From contig DUKF01000215.1 in NCBI GenBank assembly GCA_013329455.1, forward strand, positions 1 to 5,440: a stretch of 5,440 bases of DNA. Reading direction: 5' to 3'. The notes beneath the pieces were generated by a model. That model had not been told where the DNA came from and did no database searches. It saw only the letters and a program-made list of their open reading frames with translations. Positions 1 through 5,440 of this stretch are shown one piece after another; position 1 is the stretch's first letter; each line of letters opens with the position of its first letter. Position numbers and translations under genes: made by a program. This stretch comes from Methanotrichaceae archaeon (GTDB lineage Archaea > Halobacteriota > Methanosarcinia > Methanotrichales > Methanotrichaceae).

Positions 1-581
1 TCACCGAACTCAACGGCCGTCGTGGCCACTGGCACGTCCTTCACCGGCAGAGGATAGTCCTCGCCGAGGCCGTACTGCTCGGCCGGAACCTTTGCTGTCA
101 TCAAAGCCGCGATCGTCCCAAGGCTCGAGGCGTCCATGAGATTTCCACAGTCGTCGAGGATGTGAACGTCTATGAATACTATCCAGACATTCTCCCCAGG
201 CGTGATGCAAAGTGATTCAAGGTCGAGGGCGCCCGACTCTCTGACACCTCTGTCCACGACCCTGGCGAGCTCGATCCCCATCGCGTTGGGTGGTCCCGGC
301 TCAAAGTTGGGCGAGGCGAGAGGCACAAGCTCAGCGTTGGTGATTATGACACCCTTGTTGGGAGTATCCGAAAAGGGCGCACCCGGCTGGATCTTTACAC
401 CCACCATCACCTGGGTCTTTCCAAGCTTTACAAGGGCGCTCCCGTCTGCCTTTCTTATCGTTCCAGTCTCGAGAACGATCTCTCGGTACTCGTCGAAGCC
501 TCTCCCGTCAGCCCTCTCACCCTTGAGGACCAGGTGGTAGAGGTAGTCCTTCCGGATCTCCGACATGACCTCGTCACTCAT
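1..581 (-). CDS. rrp42: Exosome complex component Rrp42 (3' part cut off by window edge)
   Basis: This is the non-catalytic RNase PH-fold subunit of the archaeal exosome. It pairs with Rrp41 to build the six-membered ring that degrades RNA 3' to 5' with phosphate. The frame is open from an ATG at 581 to the left edge, giving 193 residues of a family that is usually about 260 long, so the C-terminus lies outside. Family-typical stretches are visible: a [15 protein letters not shown] segment near residues 21-35, [19 protein letters not shown] near 45-63, the [20 protein letters not shown] block near 93-112, and [20 protein letters not shown] near 125-144. The start is well supported: GGAGG lies 7 bases upstream, and ATGA overlaps the rrp41 stop, implying translational coupling. 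It is distinguished from Rrp41 by lacking the RPGPDRRS and GTRT phosphate-site motifs. Identification is very secure. Confidence 0.96.
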   Translation of the reverse strand, partial: MSDEVMSEIRKDYLYHLVLKGERADGRGFDEYREIVLETGTIRKADGSALVKLGKTQVMVGVKIQPGAPFSDTPNKGVIITNAELVPLASPNFEPGPPNAMGIELARVVDRGVRESGALDLESLCITPGENVWIVFIDVHILDDCGNLMDASSLGTIAALMTAKVPAEQYGLGEDYPLPVKDVPVATTAVEFG

Positions 582-1342
582 ATTTCTCCCTCCGCCACGG
601 CCTCGTCGCAACTCTCCGAATCTTCCATGTGGCTGTACCGATCGACCAAAGCCTTCCTCTGGATCTCGTATATCTGCTCGCACCCGGTCTTCGCCATCTC
701 CAGGGCTTTTCTGAACTCCTCTGTGGTCAGCCGCCCGTCCATCTGGAGGAGGGTGATATCCCCGTTCGGGGTCATGGCTATCGGAACGTCCGCCTCTCCG
801 AAGTTGTCCTCGAACTTCATGGGATCGAGGACGACCTCGCCATCGACCTTGCCTGCAGCGCAGGAGGATATCAGGCATTTCATCGGGATTCCTGCGTCTG
901 CTAGAGCCACCGAGGCGGCGTTAATCCCAACTGTCCTGGTGCCAGCGTCCGCCTGAAGCACCTCGACGAAGATGTCCACCACCGACTTTGGGAAGTAAGA
1001 TGTCAGTATGACTGGCTCAAGAGCCTCTTTGCTGACCTTGGAAACCTCGTTGCTCCGTCGGTCGGGACCTGGGCGCTTCCTCTCCTCCACCGAGAAGGAA
1101 GCCATGTTGTACCGGTACCGAACTATCGCCCGGGTGGCCTCCTGAAGATGGCGTGGGTGTACCTCCCTGGGCCCGTAGACGGCCGCAATCACCTTGTTGT
1201 CGCCCATCTCCATGTAGCACGAACCGTCGGCTCTCTCGAGCACGCCCACCTCTATCTTGATGGGCCTAAGCTCATCGGGCTGCCTCCCGTCGAGCCTAAC
1301 TCCATTTTTGAAAAATGATAACTTCTCATCCATGCCGATCAA
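578..1342 (-). CDS. rrp41: Exosome complex component Rrp41, catalytic RNase PH-like subunit
   Basis: This is the active subunit of the archaeal exosome: a phosphorolytic 3'-5' exoribonuclease that releases nucleoside diphosphates and can add tails in reverse. The catalytic features of the family are present. Counting from the TTG start, there is an RPGPDRRS motif with paired arginines at about 95-96, a GTRT phosphate-binding loop at about 134-137, and two aspartates six residues apart at about 179 and 185 (in EDNFGEAD), matching the known metal/catalytic pair. Length is 254 aa, normal for the family. The start is uncertain. TTG at 1342 overlaps the rrp4 stop (TTGA) and has GAGG 7 bases upstream. 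The ATG at 1333 (MDEKLSFF, 251 aa) looks more conventional but has no Shine-Dalgarno at a usable distance. The C-terminal tail is acidic ([15 protein letters not shown]). The gene is coupled to rrp42 by an ATGA overlap. Confidence 0.96.
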   Translation of the reverse strand: MIGMDEKLSFFKNGVRLDGRQPDELRPIKIEVGVLERADGSCYMEMGDNKVIAAVYGPREVHPRHLQEATRAIVRYRYNMASFSVEERKRPGPDRRSNEVSKVSKEALEPVILTSYFPKSVVDIFVEVLQADAGTRTVGINAASVALADAGIPMKCLISSCAAGKVDGEVVLDPMKFEDNFGEADVPIAMTPNGDITLLQMDGRLTTEEFRKALEMAKTGCEQIYEIQRKALVDRYSHMEDSESCDEAVAEGEI

Positions 1343-2016
1343 CTTCTGGCCTCTTTCTCCGCCCTCAAGAACTCCAGTATCCTGTCGGTGAGCCCCGTTG
1401 TGTGAGCCTCTTTCTCTATGATTAGTATCGTCTTCAGGGCCAGATCCATGTCGTCATCGTTTCCGTCGACCCAGATCCTGCCGTTCTGCCCCACGAAGAT
1501 GTTGCAGTTCAGCTCCTTTTTCAGCATGTTTATCATGGAGCCACCTTTACCGATCAGCCTTGGAACCCTGGTCGGGCTTATCTCCGCCACCCGTCCTCTC
1601 GTCAGGGTGCCGAGTCTCCTATCGTTAATGGTGAGCTCGACCTTCATGGTGGAGTCGACGTCCTTGACACGAATCATCACGGAGCTGCCTATCCGCAGAT
1701 ACTTTGACATCTCGTTCATCTCTATCTTTCTCGGCAGCTCAGATATGTGAAGGAGACCATCGTAAGGCGAGTTTATGTTGACGATCCAGTTTGAAAAGAT
1801 GATGTCTTGCACGGTGCCTATCACCGTGTCTCCCGGAGAGGGCACATACTTTCCGGCGAGCGGTATCACTCGCACTTTATCCTTGTAGCTGCTGGCCATT
1901 CCGTAGAGGAGCGAGCTGACTTTCCCGTCCTTTACGTATGTGCCTTCTCCCGCATTTTTAGGGTCATCCGAGAGTAGGTCACCTGGCACAACCACTTTAC
2001 GTTCCATACGATCCAT
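1339..2016 (-). CDS. rrp4: Exosome complex RNA-binding cap subunit Rrp4 (S1 + KH domains)
   Basis: Rrp4 sits as a trimeric cap on the Rrp41/Rrp42 ring and feeds RNA into the channel. The predicted protein has 225 aa in three parts. An N-terminal domain (about 1-62) opens with [11 protein letters not shown], and a family-typical [18 protein letters not shown] segment follows. An S1 domain (about 63-135) contains [22 protein letters not shown] domain (about 145-215) has its GxxG loop as IGKGGS at 155-160, followed by [16 protein letters not shown]. The frame is open further upstream to a TTG at 2034, but no Shine-Dalgarno precedes that. ATG at 2016 has GAGG 8 bases upstream and gives [13 protein letters not shown], close to known archaeal starts; ATG at 2007 (MERKVVV) is also possible. 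The 22-base gap after the SBDS gene is the largest in the window. A Csl4 identity is excluded by the KH domain and lack of a zinc ribbon. Confidence 0.95.
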   Translation of the reverse strand: MDRMERKVVVPGDLLSDDPKNAGEGTYVKDGKVSSLLYGMASSYKDKVRVIPLAGKYVPSPGDTVIGTVQDIIFSNWIVNINSPYDGLLHISELPRKIEMNEMSKYLRIGSSVMIRVKDVDSTMKVELTINDRRLGTLTRGRVAEISPTRVPRLIGKGGSMINMLKKELNCNIFVGQNGRIWVDGNDDDMDLALKTILIIEKEAHTTGLTDRILEFLRAEKEARS

Positions 2017-2038
2017 TCCAAAATCCTCGATCAAATCG

Positions 2039-2737
2039 TCATCGTTTCAGAAGTTTCGTCTCGGCGTCGCCTTTGGAGAGCCGGTTGACCAGGCTGTAAA
2101 ACTCGTCCTGAAGCCCAGCCGGAAGCCGAACCACGCCGACCCACGACCCGTCGTTCTGCCACTGCTCTTTTTGTAGCTTTGCGAAAGTGGCGATCTCGCC
2201 GTAAGCCTTGGGGGCGTACGCAGGCGGTATCTTCACGGCCACGTCCACCTCGTCGAACCTTATCGGTATTATCGGCCTTATGGCCTTCATGGTGACTTTG
2301 ACCATCTCTTCGACGGATTTTGTGGGATCGATGTTGACACGGGCCTCTTCCATGGCGCGCTCGATCCTGATTGGTGGGTGGGGGGTCCCAGTCTGGGGAT
2401 TGATGGCGTTTCTTGCGATTAGGCTGACGACCTGCCTTCTTTTGTTCTCTATAATCCTCTTTCTCTGCTCTGCCGTGAGCTGGATCTCGCCCTTCTTGAT
2501 TATCTTGGCAGCTATCGCCACAACGTCGGTGGTCTCGAAGGCCTTGGTCAGATCTCCCTCGGAGCTTCTATCGCCGCGGCTGGCGTTCTCGAAGACGTCC
2601 TCCGCGGCAAGGATCTTCTCGACGTCCACCTCGTCGCCCTGACGAAAGGACAGAGCGCCTTCAGGGTCCACCAGAACTTCAAAGATCACGCCATGGGTCT
2701 TGAGCCTGGCCGTCACCGCCTCCTCCAGGGTGACCAT
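2039..2737 (-). CDS. Ribosome maturation protein SBDS / Sdo1 homologue
   Basis: This is the archaeal homologue of the Shwachman-Bodian-Diamond protein. In eukaryotes it works with the EF-2-like GTPase EFL1 to release eIF6 from the large ribosomal subunit; the archaeal role in 50S maturation is inferred by homology. The 232-aa product matches the three-domain layout. The N-terminal FYSH domain (about 1-85) starts MVTLEEAVTARLK and contains VLVDPEGAL and ASRGDRSSE. The helical middle domain (about 86-158) contains QLTAEQRKRIIENKRRQVVS, then ARNAINPQTGTPHPPIRIE. The C-terminal ferredoxin-like domain (about 159-232) contains AVKIPPAYAPKAYG and EQWQNDGSWVGVVRLPAGLQ. The frame opens at a TTG (2743), but ATG at 2737 has GAGAGG 7 bases upstream and gives the family-typical start. 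It lies 2 bases after the psmA stop, and its Shine-Dalgarno is inside the last psmA codons. Length is normal for archaea. Confidence 0.95.
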   Translation of the reverse strand: MVTLEEAVTARLKTHGVIFEVLVDPEGALSFRQGDEVDVEKILAAEDVFENASRGDRSSEGDLTKAFETTDVVAIAAKIIKKGEIQLTAEQRKRIIENKRRQVVSLIARNAINPQTGTPHPPIRIERAMEEARVNIDPTKSVEEMVKVTMKAIRPIIPIRFDEVDVAVKIPPAYAPKAYGEIATFAKLQKEQWQNDGSWVGVVRLPAGLQDEFYSLVNRLSKGDAETKLLKR

Positions 2738-2739
2738 CC

Positions 2740-3504
2740 TCAAGCCTCTCCTTCACCTTCACCCTCACCTTCACCGCCGATCTGAGCCTTCATCTCCTCC
2801 ACCCGAGCCGCTACGTCCTCCTCTTCGAGCTTCTTGAATAGCTTCTCGTCGAGCTTGATGACCCCGATCTCGGTAGTGGATGCCTCAAACTTCCCCTCGG
2901 CGGCCTTGTAGAGAGCCTCAAGGCCCAGGAGTATCGCCTGGTCGCAGTCCATCTCTTCGTTGTACTTCTCCTCGAAGATCTCCATCACTGCAGCCCGACC
3001 AGCCCCGATCCCTGTGGCCTTGTACTCGAGAAGGGCACCGCTTGGATCTGTCTCAAAGAGCCTGACCCTGGTGTCGTCGGCACCAACGATGAGCAGCGAA
3101 GTTCCAAAAGGCCTGACACCTCCGTACTGGGTGTAGGTCTGCTTGAAGTCGCAGATCCTCTTGGCCAGGACCTCGACCCCGATGCTCTCGTCGTAGACGA
3201 GCCGGTTTATCTGAGATTCCACCCTGGCCCTGTCGATCAGGACTCTCGCATCGGCGACGAGGCCCGAAGTGGCAGCACCTATGTGCTGGTCGATCTGGAA
3301 TATCTTCTCTATAGACTCGGGTTCCATCAGCCTGCTGGATATCCTCTTGTCCACCAGGACCGCCACACCGTCGACCGCCTTTATGCCCACGGCGGTGGTG
3401 CCTCTCCTCACGGCCTCGCGGGCGTATTCCACCTGAAACAGCCGCCCGTCGGGGCTGAATACCGTTATAGCCCTATCATAACCCATCTGAGGTGCCATCT
3501 GCAT
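2740..3504 (-). CDS. psmA: Proteasome subunit alpha (20S core particle)
   Basis: PsmA forms the two outer heptameric rings of the cytoplasmic 20S proteasome. These rings gate substrate entry and dock the PAN/Cdc48-type ATPases; proteolysis itself is by beta subunits, not encoded here. The product has 254 aa. The start is the ATG at 3504, with GGAGAGG 6 bases upstream. It gives MQMAPQMGYDRAITVFSPDG, the euryarchaeal N-terminus with the YDR gate motif at 9-11 and the alpha signature GRLFQVEYAREAV near 20-32. Lys67 (in IEKIFQID) corresponds to the lysine in the ATPase-docking pocket of archaeal alpha subunits. The RPFGTSLLIVG block (131-141) and GIGAGRAAVMEIFEEKY (165-181) are typical. The protein ends in a charged helix and an unusual (Gly-Glu)5-Ala tail encoded by hexamer repeats. 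The frame is open upstream to a TTG at 3528, which is rejected. Its first 29 bases overlap the end of the rnp2 frame. Confidence 0.97.
   Translation of the reverse strand: MQMAPQMGYDRAITVFSPDGRLFQVEYAREAVRRGTTAVGIKAVDGVAVLVDKRISSRLMEPESIEKIFQIDQHIGAATSGLVADARVLIDRARVESQINRLVYDESIGVEVLAKRICDFKQTYTQYGGVRPFGTSLLIVGADDTRVRLFETDPSGALLEYKATGIGAGRAAVMEIFEEKYNEEMDCDQAILLGLEALYKAAEGKFEASTTEIGVIKLDEKLFKKLEEEDVAARVEEMKAQIGGEGEGEGEGEA
2751..2774 (-). repeat. Hexanucleotide tandem repeat coding the PsmA Gly-Glu tail
   Basis: On the plus strand four adjacent hexamers read CTTCAC, CTTCAC, CCTCAC, CTTCAC, with a decayed copy beside them. On the coding strand they give alternating GGT and GAA/GAG codons, producing the Gly-Glu repeat at the extreme C-terminus of PsmA. 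Six-base units keep the frame, so copy number could change by slippage without breaking the gene. The repeat ends just before the Shine-Dalgarno of the SBDS gene. Confidence 0.85.
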
Positions 3505-4012
3505 CAATATCCTCTCCGCACAAATCAAAAGAGGTCAGTCCCACGTATCGTGTGCCTGATCCTTCAGTTATCTTCCGGTCGTCTGGACAGAGGTCGATCT
3601 CCCGACCATGAACGCGTGCCACGGATCCAGAAACTGGACCCAAATCGACTCTTCTCTTATTTTCGTTGGGCTGTAAGATCGATTGCGGTATATACTTTTC
3701 TGTCGCAGCTTTGATGGTGCCTGAAATCCCTCTGACCCTTATCGCTGCTCTTGTGCCCCCCACAGAGTTCACGGTGGCAAGAAGCGCCCTGCACTCTTCT
3801 GTCCTCGTGTGGATGCAGCGAAGAATGCCGAACCTCCCGTCAAATGTGATCATCCGGAGCCGGTTCTCGGCAGCACCGAGATCGCCGAAAAGTGAGGTCT
3901 GAGCGGCCCGGATCTCTCCGATCAGATCGCCCCTCCTGACCCGGTCCTCGGCCTCCAGCTCAAAGGCGATGTACCTTCTCCGATCCCGAAGCACCGGAAG
4001 CCAGCTTCTCAA
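3476..4012 (-). CDS. rnp2: RNase P protein component 2 (Pop5/Rnp2) with long C-terminal extension
   Basis: This is the archaeal Pop5 homologue, a protein subunit of RNase P. It pairs with Rpp30 to activate the catalytic RNA for tRNA 5' cleavage. The conserved core is residues 1-108: LRDRRRYIAFELE (8-20), LFGDLGAAENRLRMITFDGRFGILRC (41-66) and the family-typical end RVRGISGTIKAATEKYI (92-108). The chosen start is TTG at 4012: it overlaps the rnp3 stop (TTGA), has GGAG 5 bases upstream, and gives the expected MRSWLPVLRDRRR. ATG at 4039, inside rnp3, would add nine glycine-rich residues and is less likely. The oddity is the C-terminus: the frame stays open about 70 codons beyond the core, through VDLGPVSGSVARVHGREIDL and TRYVGLTSFDL, and stops inside psmA. 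Archaeal Pop5 proteins as I know them usually end soon after the KYL-type motif. Identity of the core is secure; whether the extension is translated is less so. Confidence 0.9.
   Translation of the reverse strand: MRSWLPVLRDRRRYIAFELEAEDRVRRGDLIGEIRAAQTSLFGDLGAAENRLRMITFDGRFGILRCIHTRTEECRALLATVNSVGGTRAAIRVRGISGTIKAATEKYIPQSILQPNENKRRVDLGPVSGSVARVHGREIDLCPDDRKITEGSGTRYVGLTSFDLCGEDIDADGTSDGL
3623..3641 (-). other. Inverted repeat / potential RNA hairpin upstream of psmA
   Basis: On the minus strand GGGTCCAG and CTGGATCC flank a TTT loop. As RNA this makes an 8-bp stem with a single G-U pair, and a ninth U-G pair is possible. No T-run follows, so it is not a classical terminator. It falls in the C-terminal extension of the rnp2 frame, about 120 bases before the psmA start. 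Two weaker hairpins lie nearby (3592-3607, 5-bp stem; 3542-3552, 4-bp stem). The pairing is directly visible; function is unknown. Confidence 0.45.
3687..3702 (-). promoter_or_regulatory. Possible BRE/TATA promoter element for psmA
   Basis: On the minus strand the sequence reads CAGAAAAGTATATACC: an A/T-rich TATA-like core (TATATA, 3694-3689) preceded by a purine-rich stretch that could serve as a BRE. A start about 25 bases downstream would leave a leader of roughly 160 bases before the psmA ATG. The element lies in the codons for the end of the Pop5 core (EKYIP), so the match may be only coding sequence. It is the best archaeal promoter-like motif I see in the rnp2-psmA region. Confidence 0.3.
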
Positions 4013-4692
4013 AGCAGCTCCACCCCCACAGACGCCCATTTCCTCCGATTGAGGTCGATGATCGATTTCGGGAGGGCGAGAGCCTCAATAGCCTGCTCCC
4101 TTTCAAGGCCAAAAAGACATGCCAGGGCCACTAGATCTCGAGGGGACCGCAAGTCCAGGTGAGATTTGGCACCGGTCGATATCATCAGATTCAAATCGAA
4201 CTTCCTGATCAGTCCGAGATCCCTTCTCACAACCTCCATCCACCTGACCCTGGCTGCGCCCCGGAGCCTTATCATGGGGTCAAGGTCCAGACCTATCGAC
4301 ACCTGGTTGTCCCTTGCGGCCTTTGCCGCCGCCACTCCGATGCCAGTCCGCCCTTTGTAGGCGTGAGCGAGGAGGTCGACGTTAGGATCCTCACAAGCCG
4401 CCCGGTTGATCTTCTCGTCTCCTCCGTGAACCGCCAGAAAGTCGGCCTTCTCCCGTAGGGAGGCGGCCTTTGCGTGAAGAGCTCTCTGGTTAGTCGCCAC
4501 GATCTCGACGCCGAAGACGACCTCTATGCCAACCACCAGCCGTGCAGCATCAAAGCCGAAGGCCCTGCCAGCTGTCATGTGGTTGCAGATGATGATCCCA
4601 GAGTAGCCAAGCCTCTTGGCGACGAGGGCCATCCTGCTGGGCGAGTCCGAGCCGTCCGGAAGGGTGTGGAGGTTACACTCATAAAAGTTCAT
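4009..4692 (-). CDS. rnp3: RNase P protein component 3 (Rpp30 homologue)
   Basis: This is the archaeal Rpp30 homologue, a TIM-barrel protein of the PHP-like fold that binds Pop5 and forms a structural/activating pair on the RNase P RNA. The 227-aa product starts MNFYECNLHTLPDGSDS, the expected first strand with the degenerate HxH-DGS loop. It continues with AKRLGYSGIIICNH (25-38), a central VVFGVEIVATN strand (58-68), DFLAVHGGDEKINRAACEDP (84-103), VDLLAHAY (105-112), IGLDLDPMIR (133-142) and NLMISTGAKSHLDLRSPRDL (168-187). These match the repeated beta-alpha units of the family, and its length is normal. The frame is open 50 codons further upstream, but that part is a shadow of the preceding gene. 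ATG at 4692 overlaps the upstream stop as ATGA and has GGAG 7 bases before it. It is followed by rnp2 through a TTGA overlap, so the two partner subunits are probably made in a coupled manner. Confidence 0.94.
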   Translation of the reverse strand: MNFYECNLHTLPDGSDSPSRMALVAKRLGYSGIIICNHMTAGRAFGFDAARLVVGIEVVFGVEIVATNQRALHAKAASLREKADFLAVHGGDEKINRAACEDPNVDLLAHAYKGRTGIGVAAAKAARDNQVSIGLDLDPMIRLRGAARVRWMEVVRRDLGLIRKFDLNLMISTGAKSHLDLRSPRDLVALACLFGLEREQAIEALALPKSIIDLNRRKWASVGVELL

Positions 4693-5105
4693 AGGAGGTC
4701 TCCGGCGACCTTCACCGCCCTCTCTTGCCTTGCAGGATAAGATTCCAGATGAGCGGAGATTGAGATCGCGTCGCCGGAATCTGTCAGACGAAACTCGCCC
4801 TTGTAGGCGGCCTGCTTGTCCAGGCGGAAGTGGAGGTTGCACACCACGTCCACCCTCTGGGCCACCTCCCTTCGAAGCCGCGCCATCTCATTCTCCGGAA
4901 GGCTCTCCCTGAGACGGTCAAAGAATTTGAGCCCCTCTTTCTTGCGGAGGGTGGCGCTTAGGATCAGTATCTCGTTTCCGTAATGACCGACGACGCGGGT
5001 TTCTGATATCGACTCCAGCGGGACGAAGAGGGATAGAGCCTCTCTCACCTTCTCCTCGTCCTCGGTGGAGGCGACGAAGGCTCGAAAGGTCACCCTGTGA
5101 ATCAA
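4689..5105 (-). CDS. COG1325-type RNA-binding protein, predicted exosome-associated subunit
   Basis: This is a small 138-aa protein of the archaeal 'RNA_binding' family (PF01877/COG1325, predicted exosome subunit with a dsRBD-like fold). Its role rests mainly on genome context beside RNase P and exosome genes; no biochemical activity can be read from the sequence. It starts MIHRVTFRAFVASTEDEEKV, typical of the family, then has a GHYGNEILILSATLRKKE strand pair (40-57), a helical FFDRLRESLP segment and VCNLHFRLDKQAAYKGEFRL (88-107). There is no signal peptide or membrane segment, so it is cytoplasmic. The start is TTG at 5105, one base after the L15e stop, with GAGG 8 bases upstream; no ATG gives the conserved N-terminus. 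Its stop overlaps the rnp3 ATG. Family assignment is from recalled motif pattern and position in the cluster. Confidence 0.85.
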   Translation of the reverse strand: MIHRVTFRAFVASTEDEEKVREALSLFVPLESISETRVVGHYGNEILILSATLRKKEGLKFFDRLRESLPENEMARLRREVAQRVDVVCNLHFRLDKQAAYKGEFRLTDSGDAISISAHLESYPARQERAVKVAGDLL

Positions 5106-5106
5106 A

Positions 5107-5440
5107 TCACTTTCCTCGGCTCTCGTTGGACCTTATGCTGGGACGGACCTTCTCAGCTCCGATTCCCTTCCTCCTAAGGCCCCTGCCACGCTTTCCGGCG
5201 CTGGTCTTGCCCCGGTTCGCCCTGCCGACGTGGCTGCCGCCCCTTATCCAGGCGAGGTCAGAGTCGGAGGCTATGGCCGGATGTTTCGGGTCTACGAGGA
5301 TGACCTCGTACCACTTCTGCTTTCCGTCCTGGCCGACCCAGTAGGAGTTTAAAACCTCCATGTTGGGGTGCTTTCTGCCGGCGCGCTCCTCGGCGATCCT
5401 CTGGAGGCTCTTACCTGGGGTGATCTTGTGCATTCCCATG
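5107..5440 (-). CDS. rpl15e: 50S ribosomal protein L15e (5' part cut off by window edge)
   Basis: This is the C-terminal part of the eukaryote/archaeal-type large-subunit protein eL15, which binds 23S rRNA and has no bacterial counterpart. About 110 residues are visible of a family about 190-195 long, so the true start is beyond the right edge. The methionine at 5439 is internal (the family motif [20 protein letters not shown]). Further hallmarks are [35 protein letters not shown], and a basic arginine/glycine/lysine-rich tail ([20 protein letters not shown]). It is probably at or near the head of the transcription unit, but the promoter would be outside the window. It ends one base before the TTG start of the next gene. 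Confidence 0.96.
   Translation of the reverse strand, partial: MGMHKITPGKSLQRIAEERAGRKHPNMEVLNSYWVGQDGKQKWYEVILVDPKHPAIASDSDLAWIRGGSHVGRANRGKTSAGKRGRGLRRKGIGAEKVRPSIRSNESRGK

Noticed and set aside
172..956. Plus-strand open frames of 90-140 codons opposite rrp42 and rrp41
   Set aside because: They are antisense shadows of strongly conserved genes; their products are low-complexity and Ser/Pro-rich and no family is recognisable.
2017..2034. TTG start for rrp4 at 2034
   Set aside because: No Shine-Dalgarno precedes it and it adds six residues before the conserved N-terminus; GAGG is correctly placed for ATG 2016.
2208..2642. Plus-strand 144-codon hydrophobic-looking frame opposite the SBDS gene
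   Set aside because: The apparent membrane-like composition results from reading the complement of a charged, conserved gene; no start signal or family supports it.
3505..3528. Upstream in-frame TTG start for psmA
   Set aside because: It would add MICAERIL, which is the psmA Shine-Dalgarno read as protein; ATG at 3504 gives the family N-terminus with ideal spacing.
3623..3641. Intrinsic transcription terminator between rnp2 and psmA
   Set aside because: A hairpin is present but no T-rich tract follows on the minus strand.
4009..4692. Functional PHP metal-dependent phosphatase instead of Rpp30
   Set aside because: The fold is shared, but the metal-binding histidine set is incomplete (NLHT rather than HxH) and the gene lies beside rnp2.
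4693..4842. 50-codon upstream extension of the rnp3 frame
   Set aside because: It is an out-of-frame reading of the COG1325 gene, Arg/Gly/Pro-rich, and the family-typical start with ATGA overlap is at 4692.

Overview
This window is a tightly packed run of nine genes, all read from the minus strand (right to left). Together they form the conserved archaeal RNA-processing, ribosome-assembly and proteasome gene cluster. Eukaryote-type RNase P proteins, exosome subunits, an SBDS protein and ribosomal protein L15e in one operon-like block identify the source as an archaeon. Gene order, the proteasome alpha N-terminus (MQMAPQMGYDRA) and the GC-rich, C/G-ending codon use fit a euryarchaeal methanogen of the Methanosarcinales/Methanotrichales (Methanothrix-like). 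That lineage call is inference from memory of the families, not from a search.

Layout in transcription order: rpl15e (5' part outside the window, ends 5107); a COG1325-type exosome-associated RNA-binding protein (5105-4689); rnp3/Rpp30 (4692-4009); rnp2/Pop5 (4012-3476); psmA (3504-2740); the SBDS/Sdo1 homologue (2737-2039); rrp4 (2016-1339); rrp41 (1342-578); and rrp42 (581 to the left edge, 3' part outside). Genes overlap by 1-4 bases or are a few bases apart, with ATGA or TTGA overlaps at several junctions. The exceptions are the 29-base rnp2/psmA overlap and a 22-base gap before rrp4. No stretch over 300 bases lacks a gene, and no RNA gene, mobile element or CRISPR array is visible.

The genes cover RNA maturation and turnover plus protein turnover. 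Rrp41/Rrp42/Rrp4 form the 3'-5' phosphorolytic exosome, with Rrp41 catalytic, Rrp42 structural and Rrp4 the RNA-binding cap. Rnp2 and Rnp3 are protein subunits of RNase P (tRNA 5' processing). SBDS acts in large-subunit maturation, and PsmA builds the outer rings of the 20S proteasome. Most start codons had to be reset from the longest open frame; TTG starts with good Shine-Dalgarno spacing are likely for three genes.

The cluster is known, not a new system. The part most worth a second look is 3476-3700. There the Pop5 frame runs about 70 codons past its conserved core into the start of psmA, over a stretch that also carries a TATA-like element and several short inverted repeats.
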